From: Lysobacterales bacterium
Lineage (GTDB): Bacteria; Pseudomonadota; Gammaproteobacteria; Xanthomonadales; Xanthomonadaceae
Assembly (NCBI GenBank): GCA_017302035.1
Contig: JAFLEA010000004.1
Coordinates: forward strand, 1 to 64,000
DNA: 64,000 nt
Direction of reading: 5' to 3'
Shown here: in pieces, positions 36,126 through 48,851 of the stretch
Layout of the letters: every line of letters begins with the position of its first letter
Numbering within the stretch: the stretch's first letter is position 1
Program-made: the position numbers and the translations under genes
Notes under the pieces: model-generated
Database searches by the model: none
The model's input: the letters and a program-made list of their open reading frames with translations, nothing else
Told to the model about the DNA's origin: nothing

Positions 36126-37790
36126 TCAAGGGGAAACCTTGCGCTTGATTGCCAGCGCCAGCGGCTGCGGCAGGCTGGCCAGCGAACCGAGGATATGCGG
36201 CAGCAGGCGCAGCTTCAGCCCGGAGAACGTACTCGGCACCACCGCCTCGATCAGGTGCGGGCCGGGTGCGCGCAGCGCGTAGGTCAGCGCGTCGCAGAAT
36301 TCGTCGGCGGTGGTGGCACGCACGGCATGCACACCCATGCTGGCGCCCATCTGCACGAAATCCAGGCCGGGGTTGCCCAGGTCGAGTTGCGAGCGCGCCT
36401 TCTCGCCGGCCGCGTTGCCGCCGCCAGCCGCGCCCACGCGCTGCAGTTCCACGTTGAGGATCGCGTAGGAGCGGTTGTTGAGGACGACGGTGGTGACGTC
36501 GAGTTTCTCGCGCGCCATCGTCCACAGCGCCTGGATGGTGTACATCGCCGAACCGTCGCCCACCAGCGCCAGCACTGGCCGGTCCGGGCAGGCGATGGCC
36601 GCGCCCACCGCGTTGGGCAGGCCCTGGCCGATGGCGCCGCCGGTGAGGGTGATGACGTCGTGGCGCGGCGCGCCGCGGGTGAAGTGCGGCAGCATCACCC
36701 CGGAGGTCTGCGATTCGTCGACGACGATCGCGCGCTCGGGCAGCAGGTGGCCCACCGCCTTGCAGACCTTCTCGGCCGTGAGCTTGCCCTTGGGCCGGTC
36801 GGGGCGCAGTGGCGGCTGCAGCGCCGGGGCGGTCGCATCGGCACCCAGGAGTGCGGCCAGCCGCTCCAGTCCGCCCAGCGCATCCTGGGTGGGCGTGGCC
36901 AGCGCGTGCACGGTGCAGCCTTCGGGCACCAGGTCGCTGGCCTTGCCCGGATAGGCGAAGAACGACACCGGCGACCTGGCGTCGACCAGGACCAAGTGAT
37001 CCAGGCCGCGCAGCTGCAGGGAAGCCAGTTCAGCCAGGTAGGCGATGCGTTCGACGTGCGGCAGGCCCGCGCCGCGCTCGATGCGGGTCGGGAATACTTC
37101 GGCGAACAGTTTCACGCCTGCATGGACCGCGATGCGCGAGGCCGCCAGCAGGCCCGGCTCGCGCAGCGCGCGCGCGCCCAGCAGCAGCGCCACCTTGCCG
37201 CCGGAACGGATGGCCCGGGCGATGGCGTCGATGGTCGCCTCGTCGGCCACCGGCGCGACGGTCGGCGGCAACGGCGCCGCAGGCACACCGCCCTCGCTCC
37301 AGGACACGTCGGCCGGCAGGATCAGCGTGGCCACCTGCCCCGGCGGCCCCATCGCCGCGGCGACGGCCTGCGCCGTGTCCTCGCCCAGCGCCCGGGTGGA
37401 CGCGGAGGCCCGCACCCAGGTGGACACGTTGCGCGCCACCGTCTCGATGTCGGACTGCAGCTGCGCGTCGTACTTGACGTGGTAGGTGGCGTGGTCGCCC
37501 ACGATGTTGACCACCGGCACCCTGCCCTTGCGCGCGTTGTGCAGGTTGGCCAGGCCGTTGCCCAGGCCGCAGCCCAGGTGCAGCAGGGTGGCGGCCGGCT
37601 TGTCCGCCATCCGCGCATAGCCGTCCGCCGCGCCGGTGGCCACGCCCTCGAACAGGGCCAGCACCGCGCGCATCCGCGGCTCCTGGTCCAGCGCGGCGAC
37701 GAAGTGCATCTCGGACGTGCCGGGGTTGGAGAAGCACACGCTCACGCCGGCGTCGGCGAGGGTCTTCATCAGGGCCTGGGCGCCGTTCAT
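36126..37790 (-). CDS. thiamine-diphosphate decarboxylase (benzoylformate decarboxylase/acetolactate synthase family)
   Basis: A 554-aa three-domain ThDP enzyme. The N-terminal PYR domain has the activating Glu in LALFEGVATGAADGYARM, and a central NAD-like domain follows. The PP domain has the ThDP motif GDGSAMYTIQALWTM and NN in VVLNNRSYAILN. It lacks an obvious FAD loop of true acetolactate synthases, and the start MNGAQALMKTLADAGVSVCF is as in benzoylformate-decarboxylase-like proteins. Its start overlaps the stop of the upstream alpha-hydroxyacid dehydrogenase as ATGA. A 2-keto acid made by that enzyme is the natural substrate. Confidence 0.85.
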   Translation of the reverse strand: MNGAQALMKTLADAGVSVCFSNPGTSEMHFVAALDQEPRMRAVLALFEGVATGAADGYARMADKPAATLLHLGCGLGNGLANLHNARKGRVPVVNIVGDHATYHVKYDAQLQSDIETVARNVSTWVRASASTRALGEDTAQAVAAAMGPPGQVATLILPADVSWSEGGVPAAPLPPTVAPVADEATIDAIARAIRSGGKVALLLGARALREPGLLAASRIAVHAGVKLFAEVFPTRIERGAGLPHVERIAYLAELASLQLRGLDHLVLVDARSPVSFFAYPGKASDLVPEGCTVHALATPTQDALGGLERLAALLGADATAPALQPPLRPDRPKGKLTAEKVCKAVGHLLPERAIVVDESQTSGVMLPHFTRGAPRHDVITLTGGAIGQGLPNAVGAAIACPDRPVLALVGDGSAMYTIQALWTMAREKLDVTTVVLNNRSYAILNVELQRVGAAGGGNAAGEKARSQLDLGNPGLDFVQMGASMGVHAVRATTADEFCDALTYALRAPGPHLIEAVVPSTFSGLKLRLLPHILGSLASLPQPLALAIKRKVSP

Positions 37791-38968
37791 TCCGTTGCGT
37801 TCCCATCTTGCGTGCGGGTGGAAGTATCCAGCACGCCGGCATCGATGTCCGCCACCCGGCGCACGCCGGCCAGGGCCATGGCCAGGCGCAGTTCATGTTG
37901 CCAACGCACCAGCAGGTCGGCCAGGCCGCGCTCGCCGCCCGCGGCCAGCGCCCACACCCACGGACGTCCGACCAGCACGCCGCGTGCACCGAGCGCCAAT
38001 GCGCGCAGCACATCCACGCCACTGCGGATGCCGCCATCGACCAGCACTTCGGCCTGCGTGCCGACCGCCCGGACGATGGCCGGGAGTTTGGCTGCGGTCG
38101 CGGCCACGCCGTCGAGTTGGCGCCCGCCATGATTGGACACCACCAGCCCCTGCGCACCGGCACGCACCGCCGCGCCCGCGTCGTCTTCGTCGAGGATGCC
38201 CTTGAGCAGCAGGGTGCCGGGCCATTGCGCACGCAGCCAGTCGATGTCGGCCCAGGTGACCGAGGGATCGAACTGGGTATCCACCCAGGTCTTGAACGCA
38301 TCCAGGTCGCGTGCGCCGGGCACCTGCTCGGCGAGGCTGCCGAACAGGTGCGGCTTGCCGCCCACGCCCACGTCGCGCACCCAGCGCGGATGCGACAGCA
38401 GGTCGAAGGCCTTGAGCATCCGCGCACGCAGGCTGCCCACGCCCAGGCCGTTGCGCGCGTCGCGGTGGCGCATGCCCGGCAATGGCAGGTCCACGGTGAA
38501 CACCAGGGTGCGGCAGCCCGCATCCCAGGCGCGTTGCAGCAGGGCCCGCACGATGCCGCGGTCGCGCAGCATGTAGAGCTGGAACCACACCGGCCGGGTG
38601 ACGGCGCGCCGGATCTCGTCCAGCGGACAGATGCCGACGGTGGACAGGGTGAATGGAACGCCCGCGGCTTCGGCGGCACGCGCGGCCTGCACCTCGCCGC
38701 GGCGAGCCAGCATCCCGGCCAGCCCGACCGGGGCCAGCGCCAGCGGCATGGCGCAGGGCTGCCCGGCCAGCATGGTGCCGGTATCCACGCCGTCGACGTC
38801 GACCAGCACCCGCTGGCGCAGCGTGACCATGGCCCAGGCGGCATCGTTGGCGCGCAAGGTCCGTTCGTCGCCGGCACCGCCATCGACGTAGTCGGACAGG
38901 AAGCGCGGCAGCCGCACCCTGGCCAGTTCCCGGTAATCCTGCGCCGTGACGGGGAATCGCAGTGCCAT
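37787..38968 (-). CDS. FMN-dependent alpha-hydroxy-acid dehydrogenase (LldD/MdlB family)
   Basis: A 393-aa (S)-2-hydroxyacid oxidising flavoenzyme, oxidising lactate-, mandelate- or glycolate-like substrates to 2-keto acids. It has LPRFLSDYVDGGAGDE at the start, FTLSTVGICPLDEI, WFQLYMLRDRG, TVDLPLPGMRHRD and the catalytic His in VSNHGGRQLDG. FMN-phosphate motifs DGGIRSGVDVLRALALGA and VGRPWVWALA are also present. It overlaps both neighbours by 1-4 bp (TGATG with the FAD gene, ATGA with the decarboxylase gene), so the three form one operon. Confidence 0.9.
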   Translation of the reverse strand: MALRFPVTAQDYRELARVRLPRFLSDYVDGGAGDERTLRANDAAWAMVTLRQRVLVDVDGVDTGTMLAGQPCAMPLALAPVGLAGMLARRGEVQAARAAEAAGVPFTLSTVGICPLDEIRRAVTRPVWFQLYMLRDRGIVRALLQRAWDAGCRTLVFTVDLPLPGMRHRDARNGLGVGSLRARMLKAFDLLSHPRWVRDVGVGGKPHLFGSLAEQVPGARDLDAFKTWVDTQFDPSVTWADIDWLRAQWPGTLLLKGILDEDDAGAAVRAGAQGLVVSNHGGRQLDGVAATAAKLPAIVRAVGTQAEVLVDGGIRSGVDVLRALALGARGVLVGRPWVWALAAGGERGLADLLVRWQHELRLAMALAGVRRVADIDAGVLDTSTRTQDGNATE

Positions 38969-40581
38969 CAGCCGCCCTCCCTGATCGATTCGGCCGCCGC
39001 CCGCGCGGTCAGGATGCAGCCCGGCAGGAAAGTGCCTTCCAGCGAGCGCTTGCCGCTGGCGCCCCCACCGCCGAAACCCGCGGCCTCGCCCACGCAGTAC
39101 AGTCCCGGCACCGCGCTGCCGTCGGCGCGCAGCACCCGGCTCCGCAGGTCGGTCTGCAGGCCGCCCAGGCTCTTGCGGGTGATCAGCCGGGTCTGGATCG
39201 CGATCCAGGGGCCAGCGCCCCGCTTCCGCAGCGGCGCCGGCTTGCAGGTGCGCAGCCGGTCCGGCCCCCATTGCCGCGCCTGCTGGATGCGACGGACCTG
39301 CTCGTCGTCTGCGGGCGCGGCGCCATCGGCGAAGTTCGCGTCGAAGGCATCGACCGTGGCCTGCAGCGCGTCCGCTTCGATGTCGTGCGTGCCGGCCAGT
39401 GCATTCATCCTGCCAGCCAATCCGGCCAGGCTGGCGGCGGCCAGGAAGTGCGGGCTCTCGCGCAGCATCCGGTCGATCAACGCGCTGCGGCCCAGCACCG
39501 TTTCCGCCACGAAGCGGATGAACTGCTTGTCGCGGATGCGCGGATTGTGCTCGGCGCCGGAGATGGCCAGTTCCCGCGCCGCGATGCGCCGGTTCATCAG
39601 CTGCCAGGTCCAGCCGCCTTCCAGTGCGGACACCCGCTGGCACAGGTCGTGGGTGTCGAAACCGGTAACCAGCGGCCGCGGGCCGATGCGCCGGCCACGG
39701 TGGTCCAGCCACAGCGCCGACTTGCACGGGATCAGCGACAGCCCATGGCCGGGGAAATGCGGCTGCGGGTGCGGCACGCCGGCGGCGTAGTTCCACATCT
39801 CGCCGACATGGGTGAGCTGGCCGCCCCATTCGTCGGCGACGCGATGGTGCAGCCGGCCGTCGGCGAACGGGTGGGCGCCATTGAGCATCTGCGCCGGGCG
39901 CGGGCGGTCGGCAGGCCAGTTGGCGATCGCCTGCTCGAGCGAGCCGTTGATGCCACCCATGGCCAGCGCGACCGTCGGCGCCTCGATGCGCAGTTGCTCG
40001 CCGCCCGCCTCCCGCTCGAGTTGCACCCCCGAAACCCGCCCGCCGCTGTTCTCGATGGCGGTGACACGGTGCCCGCTGAGCACCCTCAACCGTCCGCCGC
40101 TGTCGGCCGCCCGCATGGCCGCGATCATGCAGCGCGCCAACTCGCGCGAAGTGCCCCAGACGATGTGGTAGCGCGGCACGCTGTTGCCCTCGCCCGAGTA
40201 TCCGCGCTCGACCCAGTTCACCGCCGGCATGAACTTCAGCCCGTGCCCCAGCAGCCAGTCGTATACCCGCACCCGCGAATGCTCGACGTAGTGCTCGGCC
40301 CAGCGCCGCGGCCACGCGTCCGCTTCGTCCAGTTCGCCGAAGCTCATCCAGTCGCGCAGCGCGAGCTCGGGCGAATCGGCGATCTTCCTGCGCCGCTGCA
40401 ACGGCGTGTCGACCAGGGCCATGCCGCCGAAGGCCCACAGCGCCAGGCCACCCAGCCGCTCGGGCGTATCGCGGTCCACCAGGGTCACGCGCAGGCCTGC
40501 GCGCAGGCATTCCAGCGCGGTCACGATGCCGGCCAGGCCACCGCCGGCGACCAGCACATCGGTGCGGTCCGCTTGCGCCAT
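38968..40581 (-). CDS. FAD-binding dehydrogenase (fumarate reductase/3-ketosteroid dehydrogenase superfamily)
   Basis: A 537-aa flavoprotein with an N-terminal FAD motif VLVAGGGLAGIVTALE. A substrate domain is rich in Trp/His (RYHIVWGTSRELARC), and the C-terminal FAD block is GLYCVGEAAGFGGGGASGKRSLEG. It resembles the FAD_binding_2 family (KstD-like, often annotated 'FAD-binding dehydrogenase'). The substrate is unknown. First gene of the operon with the alpha-hydroxyacid dehydrogenase and the ThDP decarboxylase, suggesting a short catabolic route for a hydroxy acid. It starts ~140 bp from tRNA-Pro. Confidence 0.85.
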   Translation of the reverse strand: MAQADRTDVLVAGGGLAGIVTALECLRAGLRVTLVDRDTPERLGGLALWAFGGMALVDTPLQRRRKIADSPELALRDWMSFGELDEADAWPRRWAEHYVEHSRVRVYDWLLGHGLKFMPAVNWVERGYSGEGNSVPRYHIVWGTSRELARCMIAAMRAADSGGRLRVLSGHRVTAIENSGGRVSGVQLEREAGGEQLRIEAPTVALAMGGINGSLEQAIANWPADRPRPAQMLNGAHPFADGRLHHRVADEWGGQLTHVGEMWNYAAGVPHPQPHFPGHGLSLIPCKSALWLDHRGRRIGPRPLVTGFDTHDLCQRVSALEGGWTWQLMNRRIAARELAISGAEHNPRIRDKQFIRFVAETVLGRSALIDRMLRESPHFLAAASLAGLAGRMNALAGTHDIEADALQATVDAFDANFADGAAPADDEQVRRIQQARQWGPDRLRTCKPAPLRKRGAGPWIAIQTRLITRKSLGGLQTDLRSRVLRADGSAVPGLYCVGEAAGFGGGGASGKRSLEGTFLPGCILTARAAAESIREGG

Positions 40582-40671
40582 CGAGCCTGCCCCCTGTTCG
40601 CGATCCCGTTCCTGGGCGGGAGCTTACCCGACCCCGGTACCCTGCTTCGGCCTGATGGCCGGTCGTGCGGG

Positions 40672-40708
40672 GGAAAAGACAAAGGCCTGCGGTGTTCCGC
40701 AGGCCTTT
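40672..40708 (-). terminator. tRNA-Pro terminator
   Basis: Perfect 12-bp stem AAAGGCCTGCGG / CCGCAGGCCTTT with a 4-nt loop, followed on the minus strand by GTCTTTTCC. It lies 15 bp after the tRNA 3' end. Confidence 0.88.
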
Positions 40709-40723
40709 GGCAATGACGCGAAT

Positions 40724-40800
40724 TGGTCGGGGTAGCCGGATTCGAACCGACGACCACCAGTCCCCCAGACTGGTGCGCTACCAGGCTGCGCTATACCCCG
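40724..40800 (-). tRNA. tRNA-Pro (GGG)
   Basis: 77-nt cloverleaf with encoded CCA. The acceptor stem CGGGGTA pairs with TACCCCG, the D-arm is AGCGCAGCCTGGTAGCGC, and the anticodon stem CCAGT/ACTGG carries anticodon GGG in its loop. The T-arm is GTCGGTTCGAATCC. No integrated element is attached to it. Confidence 0.96.
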
Positions 40801-40875
40801 AAGCAGCTTCCCGCCGAGGCGGGCCGGTGATTATACCGGTTCGGCAAGGACTGCGGCGAGCTTCCGCCGGGCCGT

Positions 40876-41232
40876 TCAGCGCCGCAGCAGTTGCAGCACT
40901 TCCTCCAGCTCCATGCGCACCTGGCGCACGATCTGGCTGCTCAGCGCCGACTCCTGCTTCGCGCCCTCGCCTTCCAGCCTCAGGCGGGCGCCGCCGATGG
41001 TGTAGCCCTGCTCGTAGAGCAGGCCGCGGATCTGGCGGACCATCAGCACGTCATGGCGCTGGTAGTAGCGGCGGTTGCCGCGGCGCTTGGCCGGGCTCAG
41101 GCTCGGGAATTCGGTCTCCCAGTAGCGCAGCACGTGCGGCTTGACGTCGCACAGCTCGCTGACTTCGCCGATGGTGAAGTAGCGCTTGGCCGGGATCGGC
41201 GGGAGTTCGCGGTTGCTGCCGGGATCAAGCAT
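40876..41232 (-). CDS. MerR family transcriptional regulator (ihfA-linked)
   Basis: A 118-aa MerR-type protein: N-terminal winged helix ([28 protein letters not shown], then [30 protein letters not shown]) and a short coiled C-terminus without metal-binding cysteines. It is the standard small MerR gene found after ihfA in gammaproteobacteria. Its effector is unknown. Its start overlaps the ihfA stop by 8 bp. Confidence 0.93.
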   Translation of the reverse strand: MLDPGSNRELPPIPAKRYFTIGEVSELCDVKPHVLRYWETEFPSLSPAKRRGNRRYYQRHDVLMVRQIRGLLYEQGYTIGGARLRLEGEGAKQESALSSQIVRQVRMELEEVLQLLRR

Positions 41233-41530
41233 TCGGCTCGGCCCCCGTGTAGGCTTCCACGCGCTCCTTCAGCTTCTGCCCGGGGCGGAAGGTGACCACG
41301 GTGCGGGCGGAGATCGGGATCTCCTCGCCGGTCTTCGGGTTGCGCCCCGGACGCTGGTTCTTGCGGCGCAGGTCGAAGTTGCCGAAGCCCGACAGCTTCA
41401 CCTGACGGCCGGACTGCAGCGCCTCGCGCAGCACGTCGAAGAACGCGTCGACGAACTCCTTCGCCTCGCGCTTGTTCAGGCCCACTTCGTCGAACAGGCG
41501 TTCGGCCATCTCGGCCTTGGTCAATGCCAT
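41225..41530 (-). CDS. ihfA: integration host factor subunit alpha
   Basis: DNA-bending nucleoid protein subunit, partner of IhfB. The 101-aa product reads [28 protein letters not shown]..., with the HU/IHF arm motif [23 protein letters not shown] that inserts prolines into DNA. It follows pheT by 18 bp, the usual order. Slightly acidic C-terminal tail (YTGAEPNA). Confidence 0.97.
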   Translation of the reverse strand: MALTKAEMAERLFDEVGLNKREAKEFVDAFFDVLREALQSGRQVKLSGFGNFDLRRKNQRPGRNPKTGEEIPISARTVVTFRPGQKLKERVEAYTGAEPNA

Positions 41531-41548
41531 TGCGATTCTTCCCCTGGA

Positions 41549-45454
<3,906 letters not shown>

Positions 45455-45467
45455 TGCTCAGTCCTCC

Positions 45468-45665
45468 TCAGAGATAGGGCAGCATGCGGTTCAGACGGCC
45501 CGCGTCCTCGGCACGAACGATGTTCGTCTGCCGCAGGTTGCGCTTCCGCTTGGTCGCCTTCTTGGTGAGGATGTGGCTACGGTTGGCGTGGCCGGCCTTG
45601 TACTTGCCGGAGGCGGTCTTGCGGAAACGCTTGGCCGCCGCCCGGTTGGTCTTGATCTTGGGCAT
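45468..45665 (-). CDS. rpmI: 50S ribosomal protein L35 (bL35)
   Basis: The 65-aa product starts [23 protein letters not shown] and ends RLNRMLPYL, a full-length L35. The start is ATG 45665. It is followed closely by rplT and preceded by a 356-bp region holding a sigma-70-like promoter and a hairpin/T-run leader. Confidence 0.98.
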   Translation of the reverse strand: MPKIKTNRAAAKRFRKTASGKYKAGHANRSHILTKKATKRKRNLRQTNIVRAEDAGRLNRMLPYL

Positions 45666-45765
45666 TGCTGAGTCCTTGAGAAATCTGTCACTGGCGCGGG
45701 CGGCGGCCGGAACCGCACTTTCCATCCTGCCCACACCGGTCGGTAAGCCTTTGATTCCAATGGGG

Positions 45766-45805
45766 AAAAAAGGCGGGTCCTGTTGCCGCTATGGCAACCC
45801 CCGGC
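45766..45805 (-). promoter_or_regulatory. putative rpmI-rplT leader hairpin (attenuator-like)
   Basis: In the untranslated leader, a GTTGCC/GGCAAC hairpin with flanking GGGG/ACCC pairing is followed by a run of six T on the minus strand (45771-45766), about 100 nt before rpmI. Such a hairpin plus T-run fits transcription attenuation, as L20 uses in other bacteria. This is inferred from layout only. Confidence 0.5.
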
Positions 45806-45820
45806 GAACCGGAGCCGCGC

Positions 45821-45849
45821 ATTATGGCAGGCACCGGATTCCGTTGCAA
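45821..45849 (-). promoter_or_regulatory. sigma-70-like promoter for rpmI-rplT
   Basis: Minus-strand TTGCAA (45849-45844), a 17-nt spacer, then CATAAT (45826-45821). This is two and one mismatches from the -35 and -10 consensus, at ideal spacing, placed between the infC terminator and rpmI. Confidence 0.6.
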
Positions 45850-45960
45850 ATCAGCAGGTTCCAGGTGCGGGAAGCCCCGGCCCCGGCGGCGTGCCGCGGT
45901 GGCATGAGGACATGAGGGATCGCGCCGGCGTGCGGGCGACCGCCCCTCCCGGGACTCCAG

Positions 45961-45990
45961 AAAGCCAAAGGGCGCCCTCCGGCGCCCTTT
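45961..45990 (-). terminator. rho-independent terminator after infC
   Basis: Perfect 10-bp stem AAAGGGCGCC / GGCGCCCTTT with a 4-nt loop, then GGCTTT on the minus strand, 32 bp after the infC stop. It would separate thrS-infC from rpmI-rplT transcription. Confidence 0.75.
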
Positions 45991-46021
45991 GCTGCAGATG
46001 GCCGATCGCGCGGCCCACTGC

Positions 46022-46543
46022 TTACTTCTTCTTCGGCGCGATCATCATCACCATCTGCCGGCCTTCCAGGCGCGGGCGCGACTCGATGACGATGTCCTCG
46101 CCCAGGTCGGTCTCGATCCGCGCGGCCATCTGCCGGCCCAGTTCCTGGTGGCTCATCTCGCGGCCACGGAAACGGATGTTGACCTTGATCTTGTCGCCGT
46201 CGACCAGGAACTCGCGCATCTTGCGCAGCTTGATCTGGTAGTCGCCCTCGTCCGTGACCGGACGGAACTTCACTTCCTTGATCTCGACCTGCTTGGTCTT
46301 CTTCTTGGCCTCGTTGGCCTTCTTCTGCAGTTCGAACTTGAACTTGCCGAAGTCCATGACCTTGCAGACCGGCGGATCGGCATTGGGCTGGATCTCGACC
46401 AGGTCCAGACCCTCGTCCTCGGCCATGCGCAAGGCTTCGTCGCGCGACAGGACGCCGACCATCTCGCCATCGGACCCGATCACGCGCACGCGCGGGACGC
46501 GGATCTCCAGGTTCTTTCGGTTTTGCTTCTCGGGGGTGCTGAT
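46022..46543 (-). CDS. infC: translation initiation factor IF-3, with AUC start codon
   Basis: The 173-aa product has the N-domain ([23 protein letters not shown]), the lysine-rich linker ([21 protein letters not shown]) and the C-domain ending [18 protein letters not shown]-3 proteins in this family begin M-S-T-P. The only codon at that place is ATC at 46543, with GGAG 8 nt upstream. GTG codons further upstream would put that ribosome binding site inside the gene. A rare start codon is how infC is autoregulated (AUU in E. coli), so AUC here fits. Confidence 0.95.
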   Translation of the reverse strand: MSTPEKQNRKNLEIRVPRVRVIGSDGEMVGVLSRDEALRMAEDEGLDLVEIQPNADPPVCKVMDFGKFKFELQKKANEAKKKTKQVEIKEVKFRPVTDEGDYQIKLRKMREFLVDGDKIKVNIRFRGREMSHQELGRQMAARIETDLGEDIVIESRPRLEGRQMVMMIAPKKK

Positions 46544-46605
46544 ATTGCAGTCTCCGGGGGTGGTAGGGCGGCGCACCGGCACGGGGCCGGCGGCGCCATT
46601 GTTGG

Positions 46606-48507
46606 CTACATCCGCTGCGAACGCAGCATCTCGGCGAACGCGGACACCGACATTGTGCCCAAATCTTCCCCGGAACGCGTGCGCACCGCCACGGCACCGT
46701 TCTCCTTCTCGCGGTCCCCGACCACCAGCAGGTACGGCACCCGCTGCAGCGTGTGCTCGCGGATCTTAAAGCCGATCTTCTCGTTGCGCAAATCGGCCTC
46801 GACCCTGAATCCTTGATTTGAAAGGGTTTTTTCAACCTCGGCTACATGGTCGGCCTGGGCGTCGGTGATGTTCATGACCACCGCCTGGACCGGGGCCAGC
46901 CAGGCCGGGAAGGCCCCGGCATGGTGCTCGATCAGGATCCCGATGAACCGCTCCATGGAGCCGACGATGGCCCGGTGCAGCATCACCGGGTGCCGGCGCT
47001 GGCTGTTCTCGTCCACGTACTCGGCGCCCAGCCGGCCGGGCATCATGAAATCGACCTGCATGGTGCCCAGCTGCCAAGTGCGGCCGATGGCGTCCTTGAG
47101 GTGGTACTCGATCTTGGGGCCGTAGAAGGCGCCCTCGCCCGGCAGTTCCTGCCACTCCACCCCGGAGGCGCGCAGGGCCGAGCGCAGGGCGTCTTCGGCC
47201 TTGTCCCAGGTGGCGTCGTCGCCCAGGCGGGCGTCCGGGCGCAGCGCGATCTTGATCTGGATGTCCTCGAAGCCGAAGTCGGCGTAGACCTTCAGCGCCT
47301 GCCCGTGGAAGGCGCGGACCTCGGCCTCGACCTGCGCCTCGGTGCAGAATACGTGGCCGTCGTCCTGGGTGAAGCCGCGCACGCGCAGGATGCCGTGCAG
47401 CGCGCCGGACGGCTCGTTGCGGTGGCAGGCGCCGAACTCGCCGTAGCGGATCGGCAGGTCGCGGTAGCTGTGCAGGCCTTGGTTGAACACCTGGATGTGG
47501 CCCGGGCAGTTCATCGGCTTGAGCGCGTAGGTGCGCTTCTCCGACTCGGTGAAGAACATGTTGTCCTGGTAGTTGTCCCAATGGCCGGACTTCTGCCACA
47601 GCGACACGTCCAGGATCTGCGGGCAGCGCACCTCGCCGTAGCCGGTGTCGCGGTACACCTTGCGCATGTACTGCTCGACCACCTGCCATACCGACCAGCC
47701 CTTCGGGTGCCAGAACACCAGGCCCGGGGCCTCTTCCTGCAGGTGGAACAGGTTCTGCTGCTTGCCGATCCGGCGATGGTCGCGCTTCTCGGCCTCTTCG
47801 ATGCGCTGGATGTAGGCCTTGAGTTGCTTGTCGTCGGCCCAGGCGGTGCCGTAGATGCGCTGCAACTGCTCGTTCTTCGCGTCCCCGCGCCAGTAGGCGC
47901 CGGAGATGCGGGTCAGCTTGAACGCCTTGAGGAAGCGCGTGTTGGGCACGTGCGGGCCGCGGCACATGTCCACGTATTCCTGGTGATGGTACAGGCCCAT
48001 CGCTCCGATCGACGGGTCCATGTCCTCGACCAGGCGCAGCTTGTAGTCCTCGCCGCGGGCCTTGAACACCTCGATCACCTCGGCGCGCGGGGTCATCTTC
48101 TTGACCACGTCGTAGTCCTGCGCGACCAGTTCGTGCATGCGCTGCTCGATCGCGGCCAGGTCGTCCGGGGTGAACGGACGCTCGTTCCAGATGTCGTAGT
48201 AGAACCCCTCGGCGATCACCGGGCCGATCACCATCTTCGCGTCCGGGTACAGCTGCTTGACCGCGTGGCCGACCAGGTGCGCGCAGGAGTGGCGGATGAT
48301 CTCCACGCCCTCCTCGTCCCTGGGGGTGATGATGCGCAGGCTGGCGTCGTGGTCGATGAGGTCGCAGGCGTCGACCAGGCGGCCGTCGACCTGGCCGGCC
48401 ACGGTGGCCTTGGCCAGCCCGGCGCCGATCGACTGGGCGACCTGCAGGACCGAAACGGGAGCGTCGAATTCGCGGCGGGAACCATCGGGAAGGGTGATCG
48501 TGATCAT
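46606..48507 (-). CDS. thrS: threonine--tRNA ligase
   Basis: The 633-aa class II synthetase: N-terminal TGS domain ([20 protein letters not shown]), then an editing domain with zinc-type [16 protein letters not shown]. The catalytic core has motif 2 ([28 protein letters not shown]) and motif 3 ([21 protein letters not shown]), followed by an anticodon-binding domain. The start is ATG 48507; an upstream in-frame TTG is unlikely. infC follows by 62 bp. The leader upstream has a terminator and a short Thr-Thr reading frame. Confidence 0.97.
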   Translation of the reverse strand: MITITLPDGSRREFDAPVSVLQVAQSIGAGLAKATVAGQVDGRLVDACDLIDHDASLRIITPRDEEGVEIIRHSCAHLVGHAVKQLYPDAKMVIGPVIAEGFYYDIWNERPFTPDDLAAIEQRMHELVAQDYDVVKKMTPRAEVIEVFKARGEDYKLRLVEDMDPSIGAMGLYHHQEYVDMCRGPHVPNTRFLKAFKLTRISGAYWRGDAKNEQLQRIYGTAWADDKQLKAYIQRIEEAEKRDHRRIGKQQNLFHLQEEAPGLVFWHPKGWSVWQVVEQYMRKVYRDTGYGEVRCPQILDVSLWQKSGHWDNYQDNMFFTESEKRTYALKPMNCPGHIQVFNQGLHSYRDLPIRYGEFGACHRNEPSGALHGILRVRGFTQDDGHVFCTEAQVEAEVRAFHGQALKVYADFGFEDIQIKIALRPDARLGDDATWDKAEDALRSALRASGVEWQELPGEGAFYGPKIEYHLKDAIGRTWQLGTMQVDFMMPGRLGAEYVDENSQRRHPVMLHRAIVGSMERFIGILIEHHAGAFPAWLAPVQAVVMNITDAQADHVAEVEKTLSNQGFRVEADLRNEKIGFKIREHTLQRVPYLLVVGDREKENGAVAVRTRSGEDLGTMSVSAFAEMLRSQRM

Positions 48508-48604
48508 GGGCAAGGCTTCAGGTTTCAAGGCGGCCGGCCAAAGCCGGCGCTATGCATTGGGGTGTCCGGCCATGGATGGCCGGGCTCTGCCCATGGACGG
48601 GCAT

Positions 48605-48678
48605 AAAAAAAGCACCACGAGGGCGCCTGCGGTGTCGCGGGGGCCTCGGCGGCGTTCAGCGGTGGGCGCGGGTAGTGC
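48605..48678 (-). promoter_or_regulatory. putative thrS leader terminator/attenuator
   Basis: On the minus strand, GCACTAC (48678-48672) pairs with GTGGTGC (48618-48612), with an inner GCGCC/GGCGC pairing. A run of seven T (48611-48605) follows. The structure lies ~100 nt before thrS. Its 5' arm overlaps two Thr codons of a tiny reading frame, so ribosome stalling there could prevent the terminator. The pairing was found by eye and the loop is large. Confidence 0.5.
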
Positions 48679-48682
48679 TCAT
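48656..48682 (-). CDS. possible thrS leader peptide (MSTTRAHR)
   Basis: Eight codons, ATG to TGA, with consecutive Thr codons ACT and ACC at positions 3-4. Only a weak ribosome binding site is visible upstream. It overlaps the 5' arm of the thrS leader terminator. This is the layout of an amino-acid-sensing leader, but two Thr codons is few, so the call is tentative. Confidence 0.35.
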   Translation of the reverse strand: MSTTRAHR

Positions 48683-48851
48683 GTCGCACGCTGGGCCGGC
48701 GTTGCCGCGGGCCATCCTGTCTGCTGGCGCGCCGGCCCGGTGCCGGCGGCGATGACCCGATTCTAGCCCAGCGGGGCGGTGGCGCAAACCCGGCGACGGG
48801 CCGTGGCATGATGCCGGGAGCAGGACGCCATCCGGCCCGGAGGGGGGCCGC

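Noticed and set aside
38968-40581. FAD dehydrogenase as a true 3-ketosteroid dehydrogenase
   Set aside because: No steroid catabolism genes nearby and partners are hydroxy-acid enzymes; only the superfamily assignment is supported.
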